A stretch of 6,595 nt of DNA from an uncultured Clostridia bacterium (GTDB taxonomy: Bacteria; Bacillota; Clostridia; Christensenellales; Aristaeellaceae). Position numbers and translations under genes: made by a program. The notes under the pieces were generated by a model. It was given only the letters and a program-made list of their open reading frames with translations, was not told the DNA's origin and made no database searches. The stretch lies in contig CAMOIA010000092.1 in NCBI GenBank assembly GCA_946615785.1, forward strand, positions 1 to 6,595, written 5' to 3'. Shown here in pieces: positions 1 through 5,872 of this stretch. The stretch's first letter is position 1. Each line of letters begins with the position of its first letter.

Positions 1-326
1 GTCAGAAGGCCGGTCATCGTATGGCAGCTGTCGTCGGAAAGGATCAGCGGTTCTGAAAGAACCTGCTCTTTTTTGATGGGCACGCCGGCGCATTTCAGGG
101 TATCCGTGCGCAGATAGATATCCCTGAACCCGTCCGGCGCGGTTTTTCGATGCGGCATTCCCGGCGGGATCACATGAACCGACCCGGGCGAAAACGGATA
201 TTCCCGCCCGCCGATTTCCGCCGTGCCTTCGCCTTCGGTATTGACGATGATCTCATAGCAATCGTGGCTGTGCAGTTCATGATCCATCAGGCGACTCGGG
301 GACGCGCCGACCAGCAGCAGGGCCAT
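1..326 (-). CDS. AraC-family transcriptional regulator, N-terminal cupin part (partial)
   Basis: The visible 108 residues form the ligand-sensing cupin of an AraC-type regulator. The signature is HSHDCYEIIV at residues 19-28, a metal- or sugar-pocket type beta-hairpin, followed by GREYPFSPGSVHVIPPGMPH at about 40-59, the usual second cupin strand pair with its PPG.PH turn. The C-terminal helix-turn-helix pair, expected in a protein of about 270-300 residues, lies beyond the left edge. I chose ATG at 326 because AAAGGA (336-341) sits 9 nt upstream and an in-frame stop lies a short way further up; no other in-frame ATG precedes the cupin. The gene is divergent from a dehydrogenase, so by analogy with AraC-type sugar operons it probably senses a small carbohydrate and controls that gene; this is inference. 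The DNA-binding part cannot be seen, so a plain cupin protein is not fully excluded. Confidence 0.85.
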   Translation of the reverse strand, partial: MALLLVGASPSRLMDHELHSHDCYEIIVNTEGEGTAEIGGREYPFSPGSVHVIPPGMPHRKTAPDGFRDIYLRTDTLKCAGVPIKKEQVLSEPLILSDDSCHTMTGLL

Positions 327-358
327 ACCGATCCATCCTTTCAGGAGTTTCTGCCTGG

Positions 359-387
359 ATTATAGCAATATACAGCGTTTTTGTCCA
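359..387 (-). promoter_or_regulatory. Promoter of the AraC-type regulator gene (extended -10)
   Basis: Read on the minus strand, TGGACA (382-387, five of six matches to TTGACA) is followed after 17 bp by a perfect TATAAT (359-364). A TG one base before the -10 (within 365-367) makes it an extended -10. Transcription would begin near 352, leaving a leader of about 26 nt that carries the Shine-Dalgarno site. This is the best-matching promoter in the window and suggests the regulator is made constitutively at a fair level unless something binds here. Confidence 0.8.
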
Positions 388-409
388 GATTCCCGTCGTT
401 TCTGTTCTG

Positions 410-439
410 ATGAAAACGCGCTGAAGGCTGTATCATAAT
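410..439 (+). promoter_or_regulatory. Probable promoter of the dehydrogenase gene
   Basis: ATGAAA (410-415, four of six) and CATAAT (434-439, five of six) are separated by 18 bp. Transcription would start near 446, which places the upstream ATG at 438 outside the transcript and supports the start at 471. The poor -35 is what one expects of a promoter that needs an activator such as an AraC-type protein, but no clear pair of AraC half-sites is visible in the 20-60 bp upstream. Confidence 0.45.
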
Positions 440-454
440 GGCATCAGCCAAACG

Positions 455-462
455 AAAGGGAG
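455..462 (+). promoter_or_regulatory. Ribosome binding site that fixes the dehydrogenase start
   Basis: AAAGGGAG lies 8 nt before the ATG at 471. The in-frame ATG at 438 has no such site upstream and overlaps the predicted -10, so the shorter reading is preferred. Confidence 0.75.
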
Positions 463-470
463 CGAAGACG

Positions 471-1463
471 ATGGAAGGTACGATGCGGCAAATGGTCATG
501 GCGGGTCCGAGGAAGAGCAGGATTATCGAGGTGCCCATTCCCGACTACAGCGACGACGAAATGCTGGTGAAGGTGACCCTGACCGGGATGTGCCATTCCG
601 AATGGTACCCCTGGGCGACCGCTAAGGAAGGCGACATCCTGGGACACGAAGCCGTCGGCGTGGTTGCCGAGGTGGGCAAAAACGTGGAAGGCTTCAAGGC
701 CGGCGACCGCGTAACCGGCCTGGGCGGCGGTGCCTACAGGGAATACATCGTGGTTTCCCCGAAAAAAACGGCGCACGTTCCGGACTGTTTGAAAGACGAG
801 GACGCCATCTCCGAGCCCCTGGCCTGCCTGCTTTCCGCCGCCATGAAGCTGCCCGTTGAAACCCTGGGCGACACGGTCGCCGTCGTGGGCTGCGGCTACA
901 TGGGTCTTGGCACGATCGCCCTGTTCAAAGCCATGGGGTACGGTGACATCATCGCCATCGACAAACGGCCGGAAGCTCTGGAAAACGCGAAACGATTCGG
1001 TGCGACCGAGACCTATCTTCCGGATGAGATTCCGGAAATGTACCGCAGCAATTTCGAGACCATCGGCAAGGCGGACCTGACCCGCAGCGGAGACAACGCC
1101 AACGTGTTCGCCCCCGGCATCCCCACCGTGATGGAATTTGCCGGCACCGAAGACGGCCTGCAGCTGGCGGGTGAGCTGGTGAAGGCGCACGGAAGGCTCG
1201 GCATCGGCGGCTATCACAACGACGGGCCCCGCTCCATCGACTATAAGCTCTGGAATTTCAAGGCGATCACCACCATCAACTGCCACGAGCGCCGGATCGA
1301 TTACGAAGCGGGCCTGTGCCGGCGCTGCATGGAGCTATTGGAAAAGGGAATCTGGAAATTCACCGGCGTAACGAAGGTTTTCGATATGAAGGACTTCGAC
1401 AGGGTCAGCGAAATGATGGAGCACCACACCGACAACTTCATCAAGGCCGCCATCCGTCCGTGA
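471..1463 (+). CDS. Zinc-dependent medium-chain dehydrogenase, probable sugar/polyol dehydrogenase
   Basis: This 330-residue protein is a medium-chain dehydrogenase/reductase with a catalytic zinc, oxidising an alcohol with a nicotinamide cofactor in the cytoplasm. The GroES-like half carries the zinc ligands Cys41 (GMCHSEW), His59-Glu60 (ILGHEAVG) and Glu115 (SEPLAC), the sorbitol-dehydrogenase type of set. The Rossmann half has GCGYMGLG at 140-147 and an acidic Asp164 at the end of the second strand, which favours NAD over NADP. The four-cysteine structural-zinc lobe of classical alcohol dehydrogenases is absent: GDRVTGLGGGAYREYIVV runs straight through at 78-95, which also explains the short length. 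The exact substrate cannot be read from sequence. Divergent transcription from an AraC-type regulator suggests a role in catabolism of a sugar, polyol or related compound. The gene stands alone on its strand and is followed by a hairpin at 1518-1554. Confidence 0.9.
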   Translation: MEGTMRQMVMAGPRKSRIIEVPIPDYSDDEMLVKVTLTGMCHSEWYPWATAKEGDILGHEAVGVVAEVGKNVEGFKAGDRVTGLGGGAYREYIVVSPKKTAHVPDCLKDEDAISEPLACLLSAAMKLPVETLGDTVAVVGCGYMGLGTIALFKAMGYGDIIAIDKRPEALENAKRFGATETYLPDEIPEMYRSNFETIGKADLTRSGDNANVFAPGIPTVMEFAGTEDGLQLAGELVKAHGRLGIGGYHNDGPRSIDYKLWNFKAITTINCHERRIDYEAGLCRRCMELLEKGIWKFTGVTKVFDMKDFDRVSEMMEHHTDNFIKAAIRP

Positions 1464-1517
1464 CGCGTGTTCCCTTTTATAATAACAGCATTGTCATACC
1501 TTTTCAGACGCAAAAAC

Positions 1518-1554
1518 GCGCGGGCCTTTGCCGGTTTCCCGGTAGGGCCCGCGC
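1518..1554 (-). terminator. Intrinsic terminator of the peptidase gene, possibly bidirectional
   Basis: A perfect 9-bp stem (GCGCGGGCC at 1518-1526 with GGCCCGCGC at 1546-1554) encloses an inner 4-bp CCGG/CCGG stem at 1531-1534 and 1539-1542. On the minus strand it lies 19 nt past the peptidase stop and runs into GTTTTTG (1511-1517), a usable U-tract. On the plus strand only TTT (1555-1557) follows, so it is weaker as a terminator for the dehydrogenase, but no other hairpin ends that gene. Confidence 0.8.
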
Positions 1555-1573
1555 TTTGCGGTTATCTCATCTG

Positions 1574-3604
1574 TCAGGCCGCGTCGGCCGCCGTGTTTTC
1601 CGTCAGGCCGTCCAGCGGAAGGCTATAGAAATAGCCCTCCTCAAAGGGATAGCACGTAACGGCCGGCTGTTCGTCCGCGGAAAGGTCGGTGATCTCAATC
1701 CACCCGTCATCCGTCAGGTTCCAGATCCGCTCACTTTCCACTTCAATCAGCCGGAACGCATACGTGCCCGCCGGCAGCGGCAGCACGAAGGAGTGCAGAC
1801 GGCAATCCGGCCAGCATTCAGTCACGTACCCGCCTGCTTCGTTTTCGACGACCAGGCGAAGATCACCGCCGACGATCGGCGGTTCCCCGGGAATGGACGC
1901 TGTGACCATGATGTAGCCCTGCGGGATTGTCTTCGGGATGATTTCGGCAATGCCGGTCTCGTCGATGGCTTTCCGAAGGGTTTCCATGTATTCGTCCAGG
2001 CCCGCCTTCTCAAGGCACCAGGGCAGAAGAACCGCCAGGTCCGGATAGGTAATGGTGCCGGTCATGGCCAGGATGACGCTCATCATATAATCGAATTCAT
2101 CCTCCGGCGCCATCCCGGCCTCGTGCAGCCGCCAGGCGATCAGGTTCAGAAGCGACGAATTGGTGTGAACGCCGCCCATGTCGTTGAAATCGTTTCCAAC
2201 CTCCACCGCGGGGGTGTAATAAACGTCCCAGACATGCTCCGGCTGGCAATACAGGTGCGGGTTGCTCATGCAGCGCAGAATCCAGGCCGGATTTTTCGCC
2301 GCTTCGCCGATCAGCCAGTCCGGATCGTCCGACGCGCCGAGCATTTCCTCCATCAAGTTTCCCATGATATCGCTGAGCGCTTCGTTGATGGCGCCGCAGT
2401 CATTCTTATAGGGTGCGTCCACCGAAATCGTGGTCGTAACGCAGTGTGTGAACTCGTGGCCGATCACGTCCATCGTTTCGCCGTCCCTGTCGTCCCGGTT
2501 AAAGGCGAACGTCTGGAATCCCGCATACATATTGCTGTAATACGCGTTATGGATGGGCGCTCCGTTTTCGTCCACCATGTCCATTTTCAGCATGATGGGC
2601 GTTCCCTTTCCGTCCCCGCCGGGCCAGCCGATCTCGTTGTAAAAATCCCATGCCCGGATGATGCTTTCATAGATCAACAGTTCGCCGTCGTCGAAACGGC
2701 CGTCCTGCATGGTGCGCATTTCGATTTCTTCCTGGTTTTCCCAGGCGCTGTAATCCACGCAGATGATCCTGCGCTGCAGATCGCCAAGATAGGTGTTTCC
2801 TTCTTCGTCCTTCATGACCGGCACGGCAAGGTAGCGCTTCGTTCCGTCAAACAGCGTCACCTCTCCGCTCCAGACATCGCTCTCCATGCCCATGAAAACA
2901 AGCTCGGCAATGCTGTTGGTTTCCACGTCAGTGGAATAGGGCGTGGCGATCAGGGTGGCGCCGAGATATTCTCCGCTCCCGCTGACATAATGGGCCAGGT
3001 ACCCCACGTCCACGTCGGTGAAATAATTGTCCGTATAAACCACCCAGACCAGCCGGCTTTCATCGCCGAACGGGACGACCGCCTGATGGCTCATGCCTTT
3101 TTTCACCTCGGACGGCTGTTCCTGAATCCTTTCCGCGACGATGCTTTCCGCCTCTTCCTCGGTCAGATCGACAGCTTCAAGCGCCGCGCCGTCAAGACCA
3201 GACAGGAGGCTTGATACCACACAGACCGCCGTGCCGTTCGGATCCGCGATCAGCTTCACGGAGGCGCCTTCGACGATCACGTCCCCCACCATCTGGCGGA
3301 AGGTATAGTAGGTCAGGTCTTCAGTCGTATAAACGGAGTCCATCATCAGCTGCGTGCTTTCGTCCGCGCCAAGCTGCTCCAGCACCGTTTCCAGCGCCTC
3401 GCCGGCGCTGTCTTCATCCGTAACGCCCTCGTAAAACGGCGTTGTGAGAATGGTGGTAACCATGTTTCCGCTGCTGAGCAGGTTTTCCAGGTCCGATTCC
3501 GAGCCCCGATTCGGCAGCTGAGATGAATCGCCTGTTTCCGAAAGGACTGGCAAACATGCCATCAGCATCGTGACTGCCAGCAGGAAAGACAGAAGCTTTT
3601 TCAT
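1574..3604 (-). CDS. Secreted M4-family (thermolysin-like) metallopeptidase with C-terminal extra domain
   Basis: A 676-residue exported zinc endopeptidase precursor. Residues 1-22 are a signal peptide (MKK, a hydrophobic core, then LMAC at 14-17, a poor lipobox). Residues about 60-137 match the fungalysin/thermolysin propeptide (YTFRQMVGDVIVEGASVKL near 100-118) and about 146-215 the PepSY part, which chaperone and inhibit the enzyme until cleavage. The catalytic domain spans about 236-555. HEFTH at 383-387 gives two zinc ligands and the base Glu384, GAINEALSD at 404-412 gives the third ligand Glu408 and Asp412, and GGVHTNSS gives His480; Tyr399 and the Asn353-Ala-Tyr-Tyr edge strand are also present, so it should be active. 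Residues about 560-665 are an added beta-rich domain (GGDLRLVVEN..., LPAGTYAFRLIEV), perhaps for binding substrate or wall. GGAGGAATC before ATG fixes the start; longer reading upstream lacks signal and support. It may process proteins or peptides outside the cell. Confidence 0.95.
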   Translation of the reverse strand: MKKLLSFLLAVTMLMACLPVLSETGDSSQLPNRGSESDLENLLSSGNMVTTILTTPFYEGVTDEDSAGEALETVLEQLGADESTQLMMDSVYTTEDLTYYTFRQMVGDVIVEGASVKLIADPNGTAVCVVSSLLSGLDGAALEAVDLTEEEAESIVAERIQEQPSEVKKGMSHQAVVPFGDESRLVWVVYTDNYFTDVDVGYLAHYVSGSGEYLGATLIATPYSTDVETNSIAELVFMGMESDVWSGEVTLFDGTKRYLAVPVMKDEEGNTYLGDLQRRIICVDYSAWENQEEIEMRTMQDGRFDDGELLIYESIIRAWDFYNEIGWPGGDGKGTPIMLKMDMVDENGAPIHNAYYSNMYAGFQTFAFNRDDRDGETMDVIGHEFTHCVTTTISVDAPYKNDCGAINEALSDIMGNLMEEMLGASDDPDWLIGEAAKNPAWILRCMSNPHLYCQPEHVWDVYYTPAVEVGNDFNDMGGVHTNSSLLNLIAWRLHEAGMAPEDEFDYMMSVILAMTGTITYPDLAVLLPWCLEKAGLDEYMETLRKAIDETGIAEIIPKTIPQGYIMVTASIPGEPPIVGGDLRLVVENEAGGYVTECWPDCRLHSFVLPLPAGTYAFRLIEVESERIWNLTDDGWIEITDLSADEQPAVTCYPFEEGYFYSLPLDGLTENTAADAA

Positions 3605-3651
3605 TTTGATTCCTCCGCTGTATTTCTTTGCCGGATTTGCCGGTTGATTCC

Positions 3652-3680
3652 ATTTTAAGGCAGGCGCCCTTCTTTTGCAA
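3652..3680 (-). promoter_or_regulatory. Probable promoter of the M4 peptidase gene
   Basis: On the minus strand TTGCAA (3675-3680, four of six) and TAAAAT (3652-3657, five of six) are 17 bp apart. The transcript would start near 3645, giving a leader of about 40 nt with GGAGGA just before the ATG at 3604. No other good pair is visible between this point and the divergent plus-strand promoter. Confidence 0.55.
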
Positions 3681-3761
3681 CCGTTTTTCGCCCATCCCGC
3701 GGCCCCTGCCGCAGCGGCCGCCCGAATCGGTCGGGGCAGCGCAAATGGCTTTTGCAGAACC

Positions 3762-3774
3762 AAATGTAACATTT
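3762..3774. promoter_or_regulatory. Perfect inverted repeat in the divergent control region, possible regulator site
   Basis: AAATGT and ACATTT (3762-3767, 3769-3774) are perfect inverted arms around a single base. The site lies 35 bp upstream of the -35 of the secreted-protein gene and about 80 bp upstream of the peptidase -35, the right place for an activator or shared regulator. It has no U-tract and too short a stem for a terminator. I do not recognise it as the site of a named regulator. Confidence 0.35.
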
Positions 3775-3808
3775 TCCGTATTCAGCCTTTCTTTCCGCCC
3801 CTGTCCGC

Positions 3809-3838
3809 TTGACAGTCCGCGCCTTTCCTGTCCATAAT
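3809..3838 (+). promoter_or_regulatory. Promoter of the unknown secreted-protein gene
   Basis: A perfect TTGACA (3809-3814) is followed after 18 bp by CATAAT (3833-3838, five of six). Transcription would begin near 3845, giving a leader of about 50 nt that ends in GGAGGA (3885-3890), 5 nt before the ATG at 3896. The strength of the -35 suggests control by repression rather than activation. Confidence 0.75.
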
Positions 3839-3846
3839 ACCCTGTG

Positions 3847-3861
3847 TCATGCGTCGCATGA
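3847..3861. promoter_or_regulatory. Operator-like palindrome at the transcription start of the secreted-protein gene
   Basis: TCATGCG and CGCATGA (3847-3853, 3855-3861) are perfect 7-bp arms around one central base. They begin 8 bp after the -10 and so cover the predicted first transcribed bases, where a bound repressor would block initiation. There is no following U-run, so it is not a terminator. The regulator is not identified and no second copy is seen in the window. Confidence 0.45.
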
Positions 3862-3895
3862 TCAAACCGACCGTATCAGATGACGGAGGAAAATA

Positions 3896-4948
3896 ATGAA
3901 GAAGATTCTTGCATGGTTCCTGCTCCTCTCCATTTTCTTTGGCGCCTGCGCGCTTGCCGAAGGCAGCCTGCGCGAAGCGCCCCCCGAAACACCCGGCTCC
4001 GACGTTCCAAAACCCCTGCCGGCGCCCTCAAAGGAAGCATTTGCCGAAAAGTATTTCAGCACCCTTGCTTCCGTGGAAGCCGGCAGCGCCGGCGCTTCCC
4101 TGAAAACGGCACTCGCCGCCGAAAAGGTCTGCGCTTTCGCGGTGGAATACGAACTCTGGAATCCCGATGTTGAGGCGCTGCGCGCCAATATGCTCTCCGG
4201 CTTTGAGAGCCTCGACGCAGATACGCAGGCGGCGGCCCAGGCCGGCTTTGACACGGTGCTTACGCTGCTGGACGACTGCCTGAAGGACTGGGAAGCAAAC
4301 CGCCCCCTGTTCGCGGACGCGGGCCTTGCGGAAAAAATGGACGCGGTTATGTACGACCCGCTGAACCGTCTTGCATGGGAAAACCTGCGGGACCACACCC
4401 TGACCATGGGAAACGACCCCGCCGCCGGGGAGGAAGCCGAAGAGGTATCCTTTGAACAGCTCGCAGGCCTTGCGTGGTGCTTTTCAAGCGGCGCAGGCGC
4501 CTGGTCCACGGAAATGCAGATCGAGGCCGACGGCAGCTTCAAAGGCGTGTTCCACGACAGCGAAATGGGCGACGCCGAAGAAGCCTACCCGAACGGCACC
4601 GTTTACACCTGCGTATTCAGCGGACAAATGTCCTTTGCGGACGCGAATGCCCTGTCCATCCGGATCGACCGGCTGACCCCGGCGGAGCAGCCCGGGCAGG
4701 AAAGCATTGAAGACGGCGTCCGCTATATCGCTTCCGAGCCGTACGGCCTCAGCGAAGGCGATATAATGCGCCTGTACCTTCCGGGAACGCCGACGGAGAC
4801 ACTGACGGAGGATATGCGGATGTGGGCGCATCTGTTTGAACTGGACGAAATGCCGGACGAACTGAAGGATTATTTTCTCTACAGCGAACAAAACCAGAGC
4901 GGATTTATCGGCATCCCGCCGATGGAACCAGAAACGGAAACCCCTTGA
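3896..4948 (+). CDS. Secreted protein or lipoprotein of unknown function
   Basis: A 350-residue exported protein I cannot name. Residues 1-21 are a signal peptide: MKK, a hydrophobic stretch, then FGACALA. It may be cut after Ala21 (signal peptidase I) or be lipidated on Cys18 (lipobox-like FGAC); both readings are open. A Pro/Glu-rich linker follows (27-46). Residues about 47-172 look helical and acidic, without a recognised motif. Residues about 185-330 form a second domain with a marked motif: LAWCFSSGAGAWSTEMQI at 192-209, DGSFKGVFHDSEMGD at 212-226, then YPNGTVYTCVFSG at 231-243 and an amphipathic C-terminal part. I recall similar FSSGAGAW...HDSDMGD segments in uncharacterised clostridial exported proteins, but no function. 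Cys195 and Cys239 could pair. Start is set by GGAGGA 5 nt upstream. It is divergent from the secreted peptidase across a control region with operator-like sites, so both may act at the cell surface. Confidence 0.85.
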   Translation: MKKILAWFLLLSIFFGACALAEGSLREAPPETPGSDVPKPLPAPSKEAFAEKYFSTLASVEAGSAGASLKTALAAEKVCAFAVEYELWNPDVEALRANMLSGFESLDADTQAAAQAGFDTVLTLLDDCLKDWEANRPLFADAGLAEKMDAVMYDPLNRLAWENLRDHTLTMGNDPAAGEEAEEVSFEQLAGLAWCFSSGAGAWSTEMQIEADGSFKGVFHDSEMGDAEEAYPNGTVYTCVFSGQMSFADANALSIRIDRLTPAEQPGQESIEDGVRYIASEPYGLSEGDIMRLYLPGTPTETLTEDMRMWAHLFELDEMPDELKDYFLYSEQNQSGFIGIPPMEPETETP

Positions 4949-4993
4949 AGACAGGCAAACCGAAGCATGCCCTGAGCGATCTTAAAAAGCGGC

Positions 4994-5015
4994 GCGCCGG
5001 CAGGCGCATGTTTTT
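4994..5015 (+). terminator. Weak candidate terminator after the secreted-protein gene
   Basis: A 5-bp GC stem (GCGCC 4994-4998, GGCGC 5003-5007) with a 4-nt loop is followed two bases later by TTTTT (5011-5015). The stem is short, so partial read-through into the acetyltransferase gene is likely. No clear promoter is visible in the 93-bp gap, which fits read-through. Confidence 0.35.
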
Positions 5016-5041
5016 CCCCTGCGGATTTACGAGGTGATTTC

Positions 5042-5599
5042 ATGATAAAATGCGGCACGCAGCGCATCGAGACCGACCGGCTCGTTTTAAGGCCCTTCAC
5101 GGTCGGCGACACCCAGGACATGTACCGGAATTGGGCGTCTGATCCCGAAGTGACGCGCTTTCTGACCTGGCCCGCGCACGCAAACTGCGACGTGACCCGG
5201 ATGGTGCTTTCTGACTGGGCCGCGCGTTACGCGGACGGCGGCTATTTCAACTGGGCCATCGAGTGGAAAGAAAACAGCAGCGTCATCGGCAGTATCGCCG
5301 TGGTGAAGCTGAACGAGGAAACGGAAGCGGCGGACCTCGGGTACTGCATGAGCCGTGCCTTCTGGGGACGCGGCGTCATGCCGGAAGCCCTGAAAGCCGT
5401 GATCGGCTATCTCTTTGACAACGCCGGGCTGAACCGGATCGCAGCCTGCCACGACGCGAACAATCCAAAGTCCGGACGGGTGATGGAAAAAGCGGGCATG
5501 AAGCTGGAAGGCATTTGGCGGCAGGCCGGAAAAAACAATCTGGGAATCTGCGACGAGGTGTGGCATTCGATCCTGAAAAGCGAATGGAAGGCGCTGTAA
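5042..5599 (+). CDS. GNAT-family N-acetyltransferase, RimJ/RimL type
   Basis: A 185-residue cytoplasmic acetyltransferase that would move the acetyl group of acetyl-CoA to an amine, either the N-terminus of a protein or a small molecule. The start ETDRLVLRPFTVGD (10-23) is the classic opening of the RimJ/RimL-like (Acetyltransf_3) group. The pyrophosphate-binding turn is RAFWGRGVMPEAL at 105-117, and the late motif NNPKSGRVMEKAGM at 140-153, followed by LEGIWRQ, completes the fold. Length is normal for the family and no part is missing. ATG at 5042 follows GAGGTG (5031-5036) by 5 nt, a strong site. Real ribosomal-protein modifiers of this group are a minority; most clostridial copies have unknown substrates, so I give no symbol. 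It lies 93 bp after the secreted-protein gene, without an evident promoter of its own, and is followed by a strong terminator. Confidence 0.92.
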   Translation: MIKCGTQRIETDRLVLRPFTVGDTQDMYRNWASDPEVTRFLTWPAHANCDVTRMVLSDWAARYADGGYFNWAIEWKENSSVIGSIAVVKLNEETEAADLGYCMSRAFWGRGVMPEALKAVIGYLFDNAGLNRIAACHDANNPKSGRVMEKAGMKLEGIWRQAGKNNLGICDEVWHSILKSEWKAL

Positions 5600-5644
5600 C
5601 GCGCCTGTGCGGACTTTTTTCAGAATTCTTTTTGTTTTTTTCAG

Positions 5645-5669
5645 GAAGCGGAAAATCCGCTTCTTTTTT
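5645..5669 (+). terminator. Rho-independent terminator of the acetyltransferase gene
   Basis: A perfect 8-bp stem (GAAGCGGA 5645-5652, TCCGCTTC 5656-5663) with an AAA loop runs straight into six T (5664-5669). A second, smaller hairpin overlaps the stop codon upstream (AGGCGC 5589-5594 with GCGCCT 5601-5606) but its T-run at 5615-5620 is too distant to act in the standard way. Confidence 0.92.
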
Positions 5670-5670
5670 G

Positions 5671-5713
5671 TTATCCTTCGGCTGTGTTTTATGATATAAT
5701 ATAAGAGTATAAT
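5671..5713 (+). promoter_or_regulatory. Promoter of the ABC fusion gene (extended -10, possible second start)
   Basis: TGATATAAT at 5692-5700 is a full extended -10 with a perfect TATAAT (5695-5700). The -35 is poor: TTATCC (5671-5676) at 18 bp matches three of six, which an extended -10 can tolerate. A second perfect TATAAT lies at 5708-5713 with no decent -35, so transcription may start near 5707 and perhaps near 5720. The promoter begins right after the upstream terminator, marking a new transcription unit. Confidence 0.7.
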
Positions 5714-5718
5714 TATGT

Positions 5719-5834
5719 CCCGTGTCCTGTACGGGCCGCTCGATTCCAGGAACAGGCAGGGGAACAGTCGACCGTGCCGGAAACGCCGTGAAAAAACGGT
5801 CCCGGGTGATCTGCCGTTTTGATGTGCTTCACCC
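5719..5834 (+). other. Structured 5' leader of the ABC fusion gene, possible cis-regulatory RNA
   Basis: The leader is about 165 nt, longer than any other in the window. It contains a 5-bp hairpin (CCCGT 5719-5723, ACGGG 5731-5735) whose loop base pairs on paper with ACAGG at 5752-5756 or CAGGA at 5747-5751, a possible pseudoknot. GGAACAG occurs twice (5749-5755, 5761-5767). The segment around ACGG (5796-5799) can pair with GACCGT (5770-5775), with CCGT (5786-5789), or over 7 bp with CCGTTTT (5814-5820), so these pairings exclude each other. A last stem joins GGGTGA (5804-5809) and TCACCC (5829-5834). I do not recognise a known riboswitch consensus, and no terminator stem with a U-tract precedes the gene, so any control would be on translation or stability. 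GC-rich DNA yields chance stems, so confidence is low. Confidence 0.35.
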
Positions 5835-5859
5835 ATGGCGCAACTTCCAATTCAGAAAA

Positions 5860-5870
5860 GAGGATGCCTC
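5860..5870 (+). promoter_or_regulatory. Ribosome binding site inside a small hairpin, sets the ABC fusion start
   Basis: GAGG (5860-5863) is the Shine-Dalgarno core for the ATG at 5873, with 9 nt between. It can fold with CCTC (5867-5870) around a 3-nt ATG loop, a small hairpin that hides the site. The in-frame ATG at 5864 touches the site and cannot use it, so 5873 is preferred. Four pairs are marginal on their own. Confidence 0.5.
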
Positions 5871-5872
5871 AG

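Noticed and set aside
372..423. Imperfect inverted repeat CAGCGTTTT / AAAACGCGCTG between the regulator and dehydrogenase
   Set aside because: The arms differ by a two-base insertion and have 30 bp between them; too weak to call an operator.
444..1286. A 280-codon open frame on the minus strand opposite the dehydrogenase
   Set aside because: Antisense shadow of a gene with all expected catalytic residues; His/Gly/Val-rich with no recognisable domain.
1316..3214. A 632-codon open frame on the plus strand running antisense to the peptidase gene
   Set aside because: It overlaps the clear M4 peptidase in the opposite direction, has an Arg/His/Val-rich composition without motifs, and no ribosome site at its start. 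Long antisense frames are common opposite GC-rich genes with biased third codon positions.
3700..3722. GC-rich inverted segments GCGGCC / GGCCGC between the divergent promoters
   Set aside because: No U-tract on either side and a long loop; likely a by-product of base composition.
3628..3837. A 69-codon plus-strand frame in the divergent control region
   Set aside because: Pro/Arg/Phe-rich with no ribosome site, and it overlaps the promoters in both directions.
5715..5822. A 35-residue upstream open frame in the ABC leader
   Set aside because: It starts only about 8 nt after the predicted transcription start with no ribosome site, and its Arg-rich peptide has no attenuator-type codon run. 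Possible but unsupported.
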